Source: an uncultured Prevotella sp. (GTDB taxonomy: Bacteria > Bacteroidota > Bacteroidia > Bacteroidales > Bacteroidaceae). Taken from it: a DNA stretch of 39,146 bases. A model generated the notes under the pieces. It saw only the letters and a list, made by a program, of their open reading frames with translations. It did no database searches and had not been told where the DNA came from. Below, in pieces: positions 5,701 to 14,085 of the stretch. The position numbers were made by a program, and so were the translations under genes. Within the stretch, counting starts at the first letter, position 1. Every line of letters begins with the position of its first letter. The stretch covers positions 1 to 39,146 of the forward strand of contig CAJONQ010000057.1 in assembly GCA_905235835.1 (NCBI GenBank), given 5' to 3'.

Positions 5701-7593
5701 TTATTCCAGATAAGTATATCCATAAAGCCCGGAGCGATAGTTGCTTAGGAACTCTTTGCCTTCCTCCAGGGTGATCTTTCCCTGTTTCACACTCTTCGCT
5801 ACCCATATCTCCAACTGGCGGACGAGTTTCTTGGGCTGATACTGCACATACTCCAATACCTCGGCAACCGTCTCACCATCGATGATCTGGTCGATATGGT
5901 AACTACCGTCCTTCACGGAGATATGTACGGCAGTAGTATCACCGAACAGGTTATGCATGTCACCCAGAATCTCCTGATAGGCACCTACGAGGAAGACACC
6001 CAGATAATAGGTCTCGTTCTTCTTCAGCGGATGCACTGGCAGTGAGTGGGTGTTATGCAGGTTTGTCGTGAAATTAGCAATCTTACCGTCACTGTCGCAG
6101 GTGATATCCTGGATGGTGGCATTACGGGTAGGACGCTCGTCAAGACGTTGGATAGGCATGATGGGGAATACCTGGTCGATTGCCCACGAGTCGCTGAGAC
6201 TCTGGAACAGGGAGAAGTTGCAGAAATACTTGTCTGCCAACAGCTTGTCAATCTTCATCAGTTCCTCGGGGATATGTTTCAGTCCCTTGGCAAGAGCATG
6301 AATCTCATGACACACACTCCAGTACATCGCCTCTATCTCCGCACGGGTCTTCAAGTCGACAATACCATGAGAGAAGAGGTCGAGCACCTCCTCACGAATC
6401 TGCTCCGCATCATGCCAGTCCTCCAACACATTACGAGGAGAGAGGTTATCCCATATCTCGTAGAGGTCCTTCACCAGCTGATGACTGCTCTCGTCCGGCT
6501 CAAACTCCTCCGGCATCTCCGGCAGGGAAGCAGTCTCCAAGACATCCATCACGAGAATAGAATGGTGGGCAGCCAGAGAGCGACCGCTCTCCGTGATGAT
6601 ATTCGGATGCGGCAACTCGTTCTTGTTGGCGGCATCCACAAAGGTATAGATACAGTCGTTGACATACTCCTGAATAGAGTAGTTGACAGAACTCTCACTC
6701 GACGGAGAGCGTGTACCGTCATAGTCGACACCCAGTCCACCACCGCAATCCACGAAGTCCACGTTATAGCCCATCTTATGCAGTTGGATATAGAACTGGG
6801 AAGCTTCACGCAAAGCAGTCTGGATGCGACGGATCTTCGTAATCTGACTACCTATATGGAAATGAATCAGACGCAGACAGTCACGCATGTCCTTCTTATC
6901 CAGTAACTCAAGAGCCTCCAAAAGTTCCGCACTGGTCAGTCCGAACTTCGAGGCGTCACCCCCACTCTCTTCCCACTTACCAGAACCAGAGGAAGCGAGT
7001 TTGATACGGATACCGATATTAGGACGCACGTCCAGTTTCTTAGCTTCTCGGGCAATAATCTCCAACTCGTTCATCTTCTCCACGACGATGAATATCTGCT
7101 TACCCATCTTCTGGGCGAGCAAAGCGAGCTCGATATAACTCTCGTCCTTATAGCCGTTACAGATGATGATGGAGTCGCTCTGACACTGCATAGCGATGAC
7201 GGCATGCAACTCCGGCTTCGAACCCGCTTCAAGACCCAGATTGAACTTGCGACCATGGGAGATGATCTCCTCGACAACAGGTTGCATCTGGTTGACCTTG
7301 ATAGGGTAGACCACATAGTTCTCACCTTTATAGTCATATTCCTTGGCCGCCTTCTTGAAACAGCTCCATGTCTTCTCGATACGGTTGTCAAGGATATCAG
7401 GGAAACGTAATAAAACAGGAGACTGAACATCACGCAGTGACAGTTCGTCCATCACCTCACGGATATCAATTTGTGTACCATCCTTACAAGGAGTCACAAA
7501 GACGTTACCCTTGTCGTTGATACCAAAGTAGCTGGTACCCCAGCCGTTGATGTTGTAGAGCTCCTTGGAGTCTTCAATCGTCCATTTCTTCAT
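5701..7593 (-). CDS. speA: Biosynthetic arginine decarboxylase
   Basis: A 630-aa PLP enzyme of the fold-III (alanine racemase-like) group that converts arginine to agmatine, the first step of polyamine synthesis from arginine. The lysine of YPIKVNQ (K99) is the expected PLP Schiff-base residue. Further family marks are LGLEAGSKPEL, the HFHIGSQI block, DCGGGLGVDYDG and ESGRSLAAHHS. Length matches the 630-660 aa SpeA family rather than the acid-inducible AdiA type. The gene follows aroK after 29 bases and precedes argB, in a run that starts at topA. Confidence 0.96.
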   Translation of the reverse strand: MKKWTIEDSKELYNINGWGTSYFGINDKGNVFVTPCKDGTQIDIREVMDELSLRDVQSPVLLRFPDILDNRIEKTWSCFKKAAKEYDYKGENYVVYPIKVNQMQPVVEEIISHGRKFNLGLEAGSKPELHAVIAMQCQSDSIIICNGYKDESYIELALLAQKMGKQIFIVVEKMNELEIIAREAKKLDVRPNIGIRIKLASSGSGKWEESGGDASKFGLTSAELLEALELLDKKDMRDCLRLIHFHIGSQITKIRRIQTALREASQFYIQLHKMGYNVDFVDCGGGLGVDYDGTRSPSSESSVNYSIQEYVNDCIYTFVDAANKNELPHPNIITESGRSLAAHHSILVMDVLETASLPEMPEEFEPDESSHQLVKDLYEIWDNLSPRNVLEDWHDAEQIREEVLDLFSHGIVDLKTRAEIEAMYWSVCHEIHALAKGLKHIPEELMKIDKLLADKYFCNFSLFQSLSDSWAIDQVFPIMPIQRLDERPTRNATIQDITCDSDGKIANFTTNLHNTHSLPVHPLKKNETYYLGVFLVGAYQEILGDMHNLFGDTTAVHISVKDGSYHIDQIIDGETVAEVLEYVQYQPKKLVRQLEIWVAKSVKQGKITLEEGKEFLSNYRSGLYGYTYLE

Positions 7594-7622
7594 TTTTCCT
7601 TTTATTGATAGTTACTATAGGA

Positions 7623-8150
7623 CTATAGTTTTAATAATTCGCGCAGTGCATCAACGCTGTTTTGTATCTTCTCATAATTGTCCATCAGACTCACATCCAG
7701 GGTATAGTGTGCCTGGGTATAGAACTCCTCACGCTTTGTCACCTGCTCAGTGATATAGGCGATAAGCTCTTCGGGACTCTTCCCTTTGATCAGCGGACGC
7801 TCCACCTTTCCCATGAGGAGGTGCTTATACAGTACCTCAGGGGTCGCTTTCAGGTAACACACATCCCCTTGCTGGTTCAGGTAGTCGATGTTGTCAAAGA
7901 AACAGGGTGTTCCTCCACCACAACTGATGATGACATTCTCAAACTCTGCTACCTCATGGAGCATGTTATACTCTATCTGTCGGAACCCCTCCTCACCACG
8001 CTCGGCGAAAATCTGTGCCACCGTCTTACGCATCCTGCTCTCGATATACCAGTCGAGGTCGTAGAACATCATACCGGTCTCTTTGGAAAGAGCCTTTCCT
8101 ATTGTGGTCTTCCCAGAGCCCATGTAACCTATGAGGATGATACGTCTCAT
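7623..8150 (-). CDS. aroK: Shikimate kinase
   Basis: A 175-aa P-loop kinase that phosphorylates shikimate in chorismate synthesis. It has Walker A GYMGSGKTTIG (residues 8-18), the substrate-binding FYDLDWYIE (DxD-type), FRQIEYNML and the glycine block ISCGGGTPCF, then the lid arginine in KVERPLIKG. Length is normal. Its ATG overlaps the topA stop by 4 bases (ATGA), which indicates translational coupling to topA, a common gene order in Bacteroidales. Confidence 0.95.
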   Translation of the reverse strand: MRRIILIGYMGSGKTTIGKALSKETGMMFYDLDWYIESRMRKTVAQIFAERGEEGFRQIEYNMLHEVAEFENVIISCGGGTPCFFDNIDYLNQQGDVCYLKATPEVLYKHLLMGKVERPLIKGKSPEELIAYITEQVTKREEFYTQAHYTLDVSLMDNYEKIQNSVDALRELLKL

Positions 8151-10459
8151 TTCTTCTTGACAGGAGCTTTAACAATATTCATACACTCCTCATAGGTCAG
8201 TTCCGCAGCACGGGCATGCATGTTCTTGGGTAGACGGTAGTTCTTACCATCATAGGCAAGATAGGGACCATAGCGTCCGTCGATCACCTCCAGCTTAGCA
8301 TCCTCCGTGAAGGTCTTCAGATGGCGTTTCTCCTCCTGTTGGCGTTTCTCCGCAATAAGAGCCTCTGCTTCATCGAGGGTGATCGTCATCGGATCCACCC
8401 CCTTGGGCAGGGAGATATACTTCTTCTTATGCAGGATATAAGGTCCGAAACGTCCTGTTCCAATGATGACATCTCCACCCTCAAAGTCTCCTAAGTTGCG
8501 AGGTAGTTTGAAGAGTTCCAAAGCCTCCTCCAACGTCAGGGTCTCCATGCTCAGTTCACTGGGAAGCTGTGCAAACTGGGGTTTCACGTTATCATCAGCA
8601 GTACCTATCTGGATGACTGGTCCAAAACGTCCGATCTTAGCAAACACAGGACGTCCGCTCTTGGGGTCGACACCCAGCTGGCGTTCTCCAGCCTTATGCT
8701 CCTGACGGGCATTCAGTGTCTTCTCCACGGTAGGCTCGAAGCTCTTGTAGAACGACTTCATCATACTGGTCCATTTCTCCTTGCCTTCGGCAATCTTATC
8801 GAAGTCATGCTCCACCTTAGCGGTGAAGTTATAGTCCATGATCTCCTTGAAGTGCTGCATCAGGAAGTCGTTCACCACAATACCGATATCGGTAGGAAGC
8901 AACTTTCCTTTGTCGGAGCCTACCATCTCCTTGCGGACAGACTGTTTCACCTGCTTACCCTTCAGGGTGTCGATGGTATAGGTACGCTCCTCACCTTTCT
9001 TATCACCTTTATGCACATACTCACGCTGCTGGATGGTAGAGATCGTGGGGGCATAGGTAGAAGGACGACCGATACCCAGTTCCTCCAACTTGTGTACCAG
9101 AGAAGCCTCAGTATAACGGACGGGACCCTGACTGAAACGCTCCGTAGCTTGTATCTCACGACGGGTCAACTCCATCCCTTTCTTCAACGGGGGCAGAATG
9201 TGTCCTAACTCTTCCTCCTGCAACTCCTCATCATCCTGCGACTCACGATATACCTTGATGAAACCGTCGAATTTCACGACCTCACCCTGAGCTACAAACT
9301 GCTCGTCAACACCACTGATAGAGATATTGGCGATCGTCTTCTCAATCTCAGCGTCTGCCATCTGACTGGCAGCGGTACGCTTCCAAATCAGGTCGTAGAG
9401 TTTCTTCTCCTGAGCAGTTCCCTCTATCTCGGTCTGGTTCATATAGGTAGGACGGATAGCCTCGTGCGCCTCCTGAGCACCCTTTGAGCTGGTGCGATAC
9501 TGACGGGGCTTGCTATACTCGTCACCGTAAAGTTTCTTAATCTCCTCCTTGCTGGCATTGATACACAATGCGGAGAGGTTGACAGAGTCTGTACGCATAT
9601 ACGTGATGCGTCCGTTCTCATAGAGGTGCTGTGCCACCATCATTGTCTGACTGACGGTGAAACCTAATTTACGGGCTGCCTCCTGCTGGAGGGTAGAGGT
9701 CGTGAAAGGAGGTGCTGGTGTACGCTTCAGCGGTTTCTTGCTGACACTGTCCACCTTAAAAGTGGCTTCCTTACATTTCTCCAAGAACTGCTCAACCTCC
9801 ACATGGGTCTTGAAACGGGTACCCAGCAGGGCTCTCACCTCTGTCTGTGAGCCGTCGGCATTGGTGATGGCGAAAATACCATTCACACTATAGAATGGCT
9901 CACTCTTGAAGTCTTGTATCTCACGCTCACGCTCTACGATCAGACGGACAGCGACACTCTGCACACGACCGGCGGAGAGGGCTGGCTTCACCTTACGCCA
10001 AAGAACAGGTGAGAGTTTGAAACCTACCAGACGGTCCAATACTCGACGTGCCTGCTGGGCATTCACCAGGTTCATATCCAAATGACGGGGATGCTCGATA
10101 GCCTCCAGGATTGCCGGTTTGGTAATCTCATGAAAGACGATTCGGTTGGTCTTGTCCTCGTCCAGTCCAAGGACCTCACACAGGTGCCATGAGATAGCCT
10201 CTCCCTCACGGTCCTCATCGGATGCGAGCCATACCTTCTCGGCTTTCTTAGCGTTAGACCTCAGTTCCTTGACGAGTTTCTCTTTCTCCTCAGGAATCTC
10301 ATATTCAGGTTCGAGGGTCGTCGTGTCAATACTCATCTCCTTCTTTCTCAGGTCACGGATATGCCCGTAGCTGGACATCACTTTGAAGTCGTTACCCAGG
10401 AATTTCTCGATGGTCTTTGCCTTGGCAGGTGACTCTACAATCACTAAATTCTTTTGCAT
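8147..10459 (-). CDS. topA: DNA topoisomerase I
   Basis: A 770-aa type IA topoisomerase that relaxes negative supercoils. The N-terminal Toprim domain has VESPAKAKTI and the metal-binding acidic DEDREGE (81-87). The catalytic tyrosine is Y287 in RITYMRTDS. The C-terminal part has three repeats of the type GRFGPxI / GRYGPYLAYDGKNYRLP (the toprim C-terminal repeat) and no four-cysteine zinc ribbons, as usual in Bacteroidetes, and ends in a lysine-rich tail. A promoter box sits 28 bases upstream of the ATG. It heads the run topA-aroK-speA-argB. Confidence 0.97.
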   Translation of the reverse strand: MQKNLVIVESPAKAKTIEKFLGNDFKVMSSYGHIRDLRKKEMSIDTTTLEPEYEIPEEKEKLVKELRSNAKKAEKVWLASDEDREGEAISWHLCEVLGLDEDKTNRIVFHEITKPAILEAIEHPRHLDMNLVNAQQARRVLDRLVGFKLSPVLWRKVKPALSAGRVQSVAVRLIVEREREIQDFKSEPFYSVNGIFAITNADGSQTEVRALLGTRFKTHVEVEQFLEKCKEATFKVDSVSKKPLKRTPAPPFTTSTLQQEAARKLGFTVSQTMMVAQHLYENGRITYMRTDSVNLSALCINASKEEIKKLYGDEYSKPRQYRTSSKGAQEAHEAIRPTYMNQTEIEGTAQEKKLYDLIWKRTAASQMADAEIEKTIANISISGVDEQFVAQGEVVKFDGFIKVYRESQDDEELQEEELGHILPPLKKGMELTRREIQATERFSQGPVRYTEASLVHKLEELGIGRPSTYAPTISTIQQREYVHKGDKKGEERTYTIDTLKGKQVKQSVRKEMVGSDKGKLLPTDIGIVVNDFLMQHFKEIMDYNFTAKVEHDFDKIAEGKEKWTSMMKSFYKSFEPTVEKTLNARQEHKAGERQLGVDPKSGRPVFAKIGRFGPVIQIGTADDNVKPQFAQLPSELSMETLTLEEALELFKLPRNLGDFEGGDVIIGTGRFGPYILHKKKYISLPKGVDPMTITLDEAEALIAEKRQQEEKRHLKTFTEDAKLEVIDGRYGPYLAYDGKNYRLPKNMHARAAELTYEECMNIVKAPVKKK

Positions 10460-10487
10460 ATACTCGTTGTATTTAAGTTTCGGGCTG

Positions 10488-10495
10488 CAAAAGTA
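10488..10495 (-). promoter_or_regulatory. -7 promoter box of topA
   Basis: The minus strand reads TACTTTTG, matching TAnnTTTG, 28 bases before the topA ATG. It probably serves the topA-aroK pair and perhaps the genes beyond. Confidence 0.6.
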
Positions 10496-10628
10496 GAGAA
10501 AAGTTTTGATTACACCTTATATATATAGTAGTTTTTTAATTTTCTTAACTAAAGTACCAGAAACTGAGTGCTTTTCAGTCGGCAACTGATTATCTTTCAA
10601 AAACCGTCACCATCACTACTTGTTTTCC

Positions 10629-11303
10629 TTACTCCACAACTTTCAGTTCATAGGCACGACCACGGTCAGACGTTATCTTTAGGTTAGTGTGCTGCTCAAC
10701 TATGGGTTTCAGTCTGCGGATAAGGGTATAGAGTGTCTCGCTGGCATCCTCTTTCTTAGGCCACAGAGCATCACATATCTCTGTCTTTGTCAGCAGATGG
10801 GAGGGCGACGCATAGAACATCTCCATCAGTTGTTGCTGCATCGGGGTCAGTTTCATTTGCTCACCCTTCAGACCGAAAAAGCGTTTATCGGTCTCTGAAT
10901 AGACCAACCCACCATAGCCACAGATCATAGGGACTTGTTTCCTGCGCTGCCAGAGACAGAACATCCCCCACAGCAGCGTCACCATCCATAAAGTCATAGC
11001 AGGACGCTGGTCGGAGAGTGCGAAGATAGTTGCCATCGAACATTGAGGACGAGGATGGAATCCCCGTCGGGTGTCTACTGCTAATAACGCATTCCCACGT
11101 AATGCCTCTATCCGCAAATAGCGGTTGAATACCTGAATGGTATCGGCACTGATCACATCCGACTGCTGCTCATCCAGAGCAAGGGCAAGTGCCTGACTCA
11201 TATCCTCATTTATTTCATGTTCCGTTGCCCTGTAACTGGTAAAACTTACCATACTGGAGGTGATAATCAGCGCGAAGAGCACGATGACATATTGGTGTTT
11301 CAT
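10629..11303 (-). CDS. Membrane-bound winged-helix transcriptional regulator
   Basis: A 224-aa protein with two transmembrane helices (about 5-22 and 102-119) bracketing an about 80-residue extracytoplasmic domain, then a C-terminal OmpR/PhoB-type winged helix (about 128-222): a short beta element, LTPMQQQLMEMFY, the LLTKTEICDALWP helix, SETLYTLIRRLKPI recognition helix and the final wing ending in GRAYEL. No receiver domain is present. ToxR-type proteins have the winged helix at the N terminus before one membrane helix; here the order is reversed. It lies 16 bases after a gene for a small outer-membrane-type protein, probably in one operon, so it may sense that protein or the envelope. Such uncharacterised pairs are common in Bacteroidales. 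Confidence 0.82.
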   Translation of the reverse strand: MKHQYVIVLFALIITSSMVSFTSYRATEHEINEDMSQALALALDEQQSDVISADTIQVFNRYLRIEALRGNALLAVDTRRGFHPRPQCSMATIFALSDQRPAMTLWMVTLLWGMFCLWQRRKQVPMICGYGGLVYSETDKRFFGLKGEQMKLTPMQQQLMEMFYASPSHLLTKTEICDALWPKKEDASETLYTLIRRLKPIVEQHTNLKITSDRGRAYELKVVE

Positions 11304-11319
11304 ATTAAATTAGTTAAAT

Positions 11320-12132
11320 TTATTTTCTGATTCTTCTGACGGGTTGAATGGGTGCTTGCGGACGAGGCTGGAAGCGCATGGGATTGTCACGGTCACCCCA
11401 TACCAATGCTTTCAGCAGACCACCAAGAGGAAGTTCGATTTTAGAGTCCCCTATCTTAATATATGGGTTGACGATAGGCTCTGTGGTCCACTTGCCATTC
11501 ATAGGGTTGACATAGCGACGTACACCCATCTTTGTTCCGAATGTCTGATTGAAACGGATATCCGCATAACCTCCGTAAGTCGTGTTATTCATATACGGAC
11601 TCATAGCCGGTCCTACCTGCATCTGATTAGCGTAATAATAGCCAAAGGCATGGAGCGAGACGGCATCACTGAGGTCATAGCCGACAGTGCCACCCAGTCC
11701 GTATTGCGTCGAAAGGGCACGCTGCCAAGGCATCCAGTATTTATTGGCAAGTGCGGAGGCTGTGAAATGCCATCGTCCTGCGTTCTGGTGAAGCATCATC
11801 ATACCCGTCTCCGTATTCATCAGCCCTGGCATCTGACTGGTCGCCCCATAAAAGCCAAGGGATGCACCTTTCCACAGGTTCAGTCCCGTCGCACCCTGTT
11901 TGACCTGATGGGTATAACTGACCGCCTGCGGTTCTCTGGGTATTGACAACTGGGGACGCATGACATCTGTCTGGAGACGCAAAGAGTCTCTCATGAAATA
12001 CGGGTTGATATCCGTCTGCATCATATCCATCGTCTTTTCGGGTAGTTGGGAGCCACCTGTCGTCTCAACTTGTGCCATCACACTTATTGGCAAAAGCAAG
12101 AGATAAAGAATTATGATACCGACTTTTTTCAT
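11320..12132 (-). CDS. Secreted, probable outer-membrane barrel protein of unknown function
   Basis: A 270-aa protein with a clear signal peptide (cleavage after about residue 20, MAQ). From about residue 80 the sequence alternates polar and aromatic residues (WKGASLGFYGAT, AFGYYYANQMQVG, YGGYADIRFNQTFGTKMG), the pattern of short beta-strands of an outer-membrane barrel. The C terminus is Pro/Arg-rich (residues about 250-270). I do not recognise a named family. It precedes the membrane winged-helix regulator by 16 bases and has its own promoter 8 bases upstream of the ATG. Confidence 0.7.
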   Translation of the reverse strand: MKKVGIIILYLLLLPISVMAQVETTGGSQLPEKTMDMMQTDINPYFMRDSLRLQTDVMRPQLSIPREPQAVSYTHQVKQGATGLNLWKGASLGFYGATSQMPGLMNTETGMMMLHQNAGRWHFTASALANKYWMPWQRALSTQYGLGGTVGYDLSDAVSLHAFGYYYANQMQVGPAMSPYMNNTTYGGYADIRFNQTFGTKMGVRRYVNPMNGKWTTEPIVNPYIKIGDSKIELPLGGLLKALVWGDRDNPMRFQPRPQAPIQPVRRIRK

Positions 12133-12140
12133 TTCATGAG

Positions 12141-12148
12141 CAAAAGTA
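12141..12148 (-). promoter_or_regulatory. -7 promoter box of the barrel-regulator pair
   Basis: The minus strand reads TACTTTTG and ends 8 bases before the ATG at 12132, so the leader is only a few bases long. Confidence 0.6.
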
Positions 12149-12197
12149 CAATTTTGTTTCTAAACAACTCCCTCTCCTCTATTTGTACTATTTAACT

Positions 12198-12749
12198 TTA
12201 TATAGGTTTTTCCCACACAGCCCAGTCATCAATCTGACGGATGAGTGGGGCTACCGCTTTGGCACAACTATCTGGATAGGTCAGCGTCTGTACAAACCAG
12301 AATTTGCGATGAAGTACATACTTAGCATAGAAGTGATAGTTAGGAATGGGACTGTCATTCATATATAGTTGCCCAGACAGGATGAAGGATTGACTGTCAT
12401 ATTGCTGTTGTTCTGCATGATGGAGAGTAGAGAAGTATTGCATTCCGTTTTGAACACTAAGGCTGTCGCTATTAGGAATGACCTGTGCCGACAACTCCAC
12501 ATTCCCACAGCGGAACAGACTGGCTCCTTCCTCATCAATAAGTGAGTCTGGCACCTGCTCAAAGAACGCAGGATATTTCACCTCATAGTCGTAATAGGAA
12601 TCATGATAGGTTTTGCTGCGACTATATTTAATTGCTTCTGCCAACTTCTCTTGAAACGTTGGTTCTTCCTTATGCCCTTTCGACAAGACGGCTATTGCAC
12701 TGACTATTATGATCAGTAGCGCCAACCATGTAAATCGCCCGATACTCAT
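12198..12749 (-). CDS. Membrane-anchored protein of unknown function
   Basis: A 183-aa protein with one N-terminal hydrophobic helix (about 8-22) and an otherwise soluble, probably periplasmic domain rich in tyrosine and serine (patterns such as YDYEVKYPAFFEQVPDS and LRQIDDWAVWEKP-like end). The reading frame is open further upstream to 12860, but a consensus -7 box at 12764-12771 lies between the two starts, so the ATG at 12749 is the realistic one. The fold resembles small anchored proteins with a region that could bind a lipid or peptide, but I cannot name a family. It is divergent from the sigma operon starting at 12980, with a perfect palindromic pair between them. Confidence 0.7.
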   Translation of the reverse strand: MSIGRFTWLALLIIIVSAIAVLSKGHKEEPTFQEKLAEAIKYSRSKTYHDSYYDYEVKYPAFFEQVPDSLIDEEGASLFRCGNVELSAQVIPNSDSLSVQNGMQYFSTLHHAEQQQYDSQSFILSGQLYMNDSPIPNYHFYAKYVLHRKFWFVQTLTYPDSCAKAVAPLIRQIDDWAVWEKPI

Positions 12750-12763
12750 ATCCGTTTTTCCTG

Positions 12764-12771
12764 CAAAATTA
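12764..12771 (-). promoter_or_regulatory. -7 promoter box deciding the start of the 183-aa protein
   Basis: The minus strand reads TAATTTTG, 14 bases upstream of the ATG at 12749. It lies inside the longer open frame and so argues against a start at 12860. Confidence 0.55.
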
Positions 12772-12803
12772 AGAAAACAGACGATGACAAAGGAAAAATT
12801 TCC

Positions 12804-12867
12804 CTGACATTTGTCTGACAAATCATTTGTGGGTAGGATATTTATAGATTTGTCAGACAAATGTCAG
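12804..12867. promoter_or_regulatory. Perfect 20-bp inverted repeat with nested palindromes, candidate operator
   Basis: 12804-12823 is the exact reverse complement of 12848-12867. Each arm contains the 15-bp palindrome ATTTGTCwGACAAAT (12809-12823 and 12848-12862), centred 39 bp apart. It lies between divergent promoters at 12764-12771 and 12900-12907, the right place for an operator of a dimeric repressor or activator. It could also form a hairpin in RNA. Confidence 0.6.
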
Positions 12868-12899
12868 TCTTTATTTTAGGTCATCTCATATCATCTTAT

Positions 12900-12907
12900 T
12901 ACTTTTG
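12900..12907 (+). promoter_or_regulatory. -7 promoter box of the sigma operon
   Basis: TACTTTTG matches TAnnTTTG and lies 72 bases before the ATG at 12980, downstream of the palindromic pair, giving a leader of roughly 65 bases. Confidence 0.5.
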
Positions 12908-12979
12908 CAACAAATAGGTTTACTAATTCCTGTTTGGTTTTGGAGATATTGAGTGTCTTATTAATGACAATGAGATAAA

Positions 12980-13474
12980 ATGGACAAAGGCGCATTTGAA
13001 CAACAAGCCCGCACATGGCATCAGAAGTCCTTGAGCGTAGGACGCAGCAGTGGGGCGGGCAACGAGGAGGCAGAGGACATCGCACAGGATGTGATGCTCC
13101 ACCTGTGGCAGATGCGCAACGAACTGGACGGCTACCAGTCGGTGGAGGCTCTGGTGACACTGATGACCCGTCACATGGTAAGAAACCACCAACGACGACG
13201 GTCGATGGAGCCCCTGAAAACAGAGAGCGTGACGCTATTGACTCTCAGTCCTCAGGAACTCTTGGAGACGAAGGAGAACGAGGAATGGTTGACAAGGAAA
13301 CTGGAGCAACTACCCACCACCCAACGCACCTTATTATACATGCGACAAGTGGAGCGGCGCAGTCATGAGGAGATAGCCCGTCTGTTGGGTATAGAGACCA
13401 CCTCCGTCAGTACACTGCTGGCACGAGCACGACGATCCTTATTAGAAGACATCAAACGAAGGAACAAGATATGA
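12980..13474 (+). CDS. ECF-type RNA polymerase sigma-70 factor
   Basis: A 164-aa protein. Region 2 contains AEDIAQDVMLHLWQM (about 31-45) and region 4 contains LPTTQRTLLYMRQVERRS then HEEIARLLGIETTSVSTLLARARRSL-type helix-turn-helix (given in two parts). The segment before AEDIAQ is more diverged than in the sigma factor at 4340-4846. It heads a four-gene operon: its stop overlaps the start of the next gene (ATGA at 13471), so sigma and membrane partner are translationally coupled. The operon then encodes a secreted protein and an outer-membrane barrel, which suggests an envelope-responsive, possibly self-regulated system. Targets are unknown. Confidence 0.88.
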   Translation: MDKGAFEQQARTWHQKSLSVGRSSGAGNEEAEDIAQDVMLHLWQMRNELDGYQSVEALVTLMTRHMVRNHQRRRSMEPLKTESVTLLTLSPQELLETKENEEWLTRKLEQLPTTQRTLLYMRQVERRSHEEIARLLGIETTSVSTLLARARRSLLEDIKRRNKI

Positions 13475-14085
13475 GACAATACACCAAGGAATACATCCAA
13501 CTGTTGCTGACCAAGTTCATGGACGGCACGACAACGCTGGAAGAGGAGGATATCCTTAACCACTATTTCACCCAAGGCAACGTACCTGCGGAGTGGGAGG
13601 AGTATCGCCTGTTGTTTAAGGAACTGGAAGGTATGAAGCCCCAGAAGCACAGGAAGCGCTGGATAGGATGGAGTGCCGCCGCTGTGGTAGTAACAGCTGT
13701 CCTGTCTGTTGCCATGTTATGGCAACCATCCCAGCAGTCCCCCACCCTGACCGCAAAGGCTGACACCACCACGGTGCTACGCCCGGAGGCTCCCAACGAG
13801 CAACCATTGCCGGACAGCATCGCACTGCGTAAGCAACAACCTATCAAACAGCAACGCCCACGACTGCGCAAGCCCGAACCCACTATCCACGACTATGACA
13901 AGGCTTATACGCTGATGGCGGAGATGGAGCAAGAGCAGCAGGCTGTCAGACAACAGATAGAACAAGCAAGACAGGAGGTTACCCATATCCAGTTGACAGC
14001 AGCAGGCTTTGTTCCAGTGACGCTGGAAGATGGAACCGTTATTTATGTAGAAGAACCAAAAGAATATTTCGCATATGAAGAGTAA
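13471..14085 (+). CDS. Single-pass membrane partner of ECF sigma factor (anti-sigma-like)
   Basis: A 204-aa protein: cytosolic N-terminal domain (1-62), one transmembrane helix (about 64-83), then an extracytoplasmic part with a Pro/Gln-rich linker and a probable coiled coil (about 143-173, many E, Q and R). Its N-terminal block TTTLEEEDIL ... PAEWEEYRLLF matches the one in the 162-aa protein at 3770-4258, at the same distance from the N terminus. This marks a shared sigma-contact domain, by inference. It overlaps the sigma gene by 4 bases and the next gene by 11 bases. Confidence 0.72.
   Translation: MRQYTKEYIQLLLTKFMDGTTTLEEEDILNHYFTQGNVPAEWEEYRLLFKELEGMKPQKHRKRWIGWSAAAVVVTAVLSVAMLWQPSQQSPTLTAKADTTTVLRPEAPNEQPLPDSIALRKQQPIKQQRPRLRKPEPTIHDYDKAYTLMAEMEQEQQAVRQQIEQARQEVTHIQLTAAGFVPVTLEDGTVIYVEEPKEYFAYEE

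Noticed and set aside
6046..6906. A 286-codon open frame on the plus strand opposite speA
   Set aside because: It lies wholly antisense to a well-conserved gene, has no recognisable motif and is explained by the codon use of speA.
8696..9208. A 170-codon open frame on the plus strand opposite topA
   Set aside because: It is antisense to the conserved topA gene, with no domain or promoter; a shadow frame.
10520..10628. Terminator after the winged-helix regulator gene
   Set aside because: Only 4-5 bp inverted matches (ACTGA/TCAGT) without a T tract on the right side.
12750..12860. N-terminal extension of the 183-aa membrane protein
   Set aside because: It contains the -7 promoter box and part of the palindromic operator; the extension has no protein-like features.
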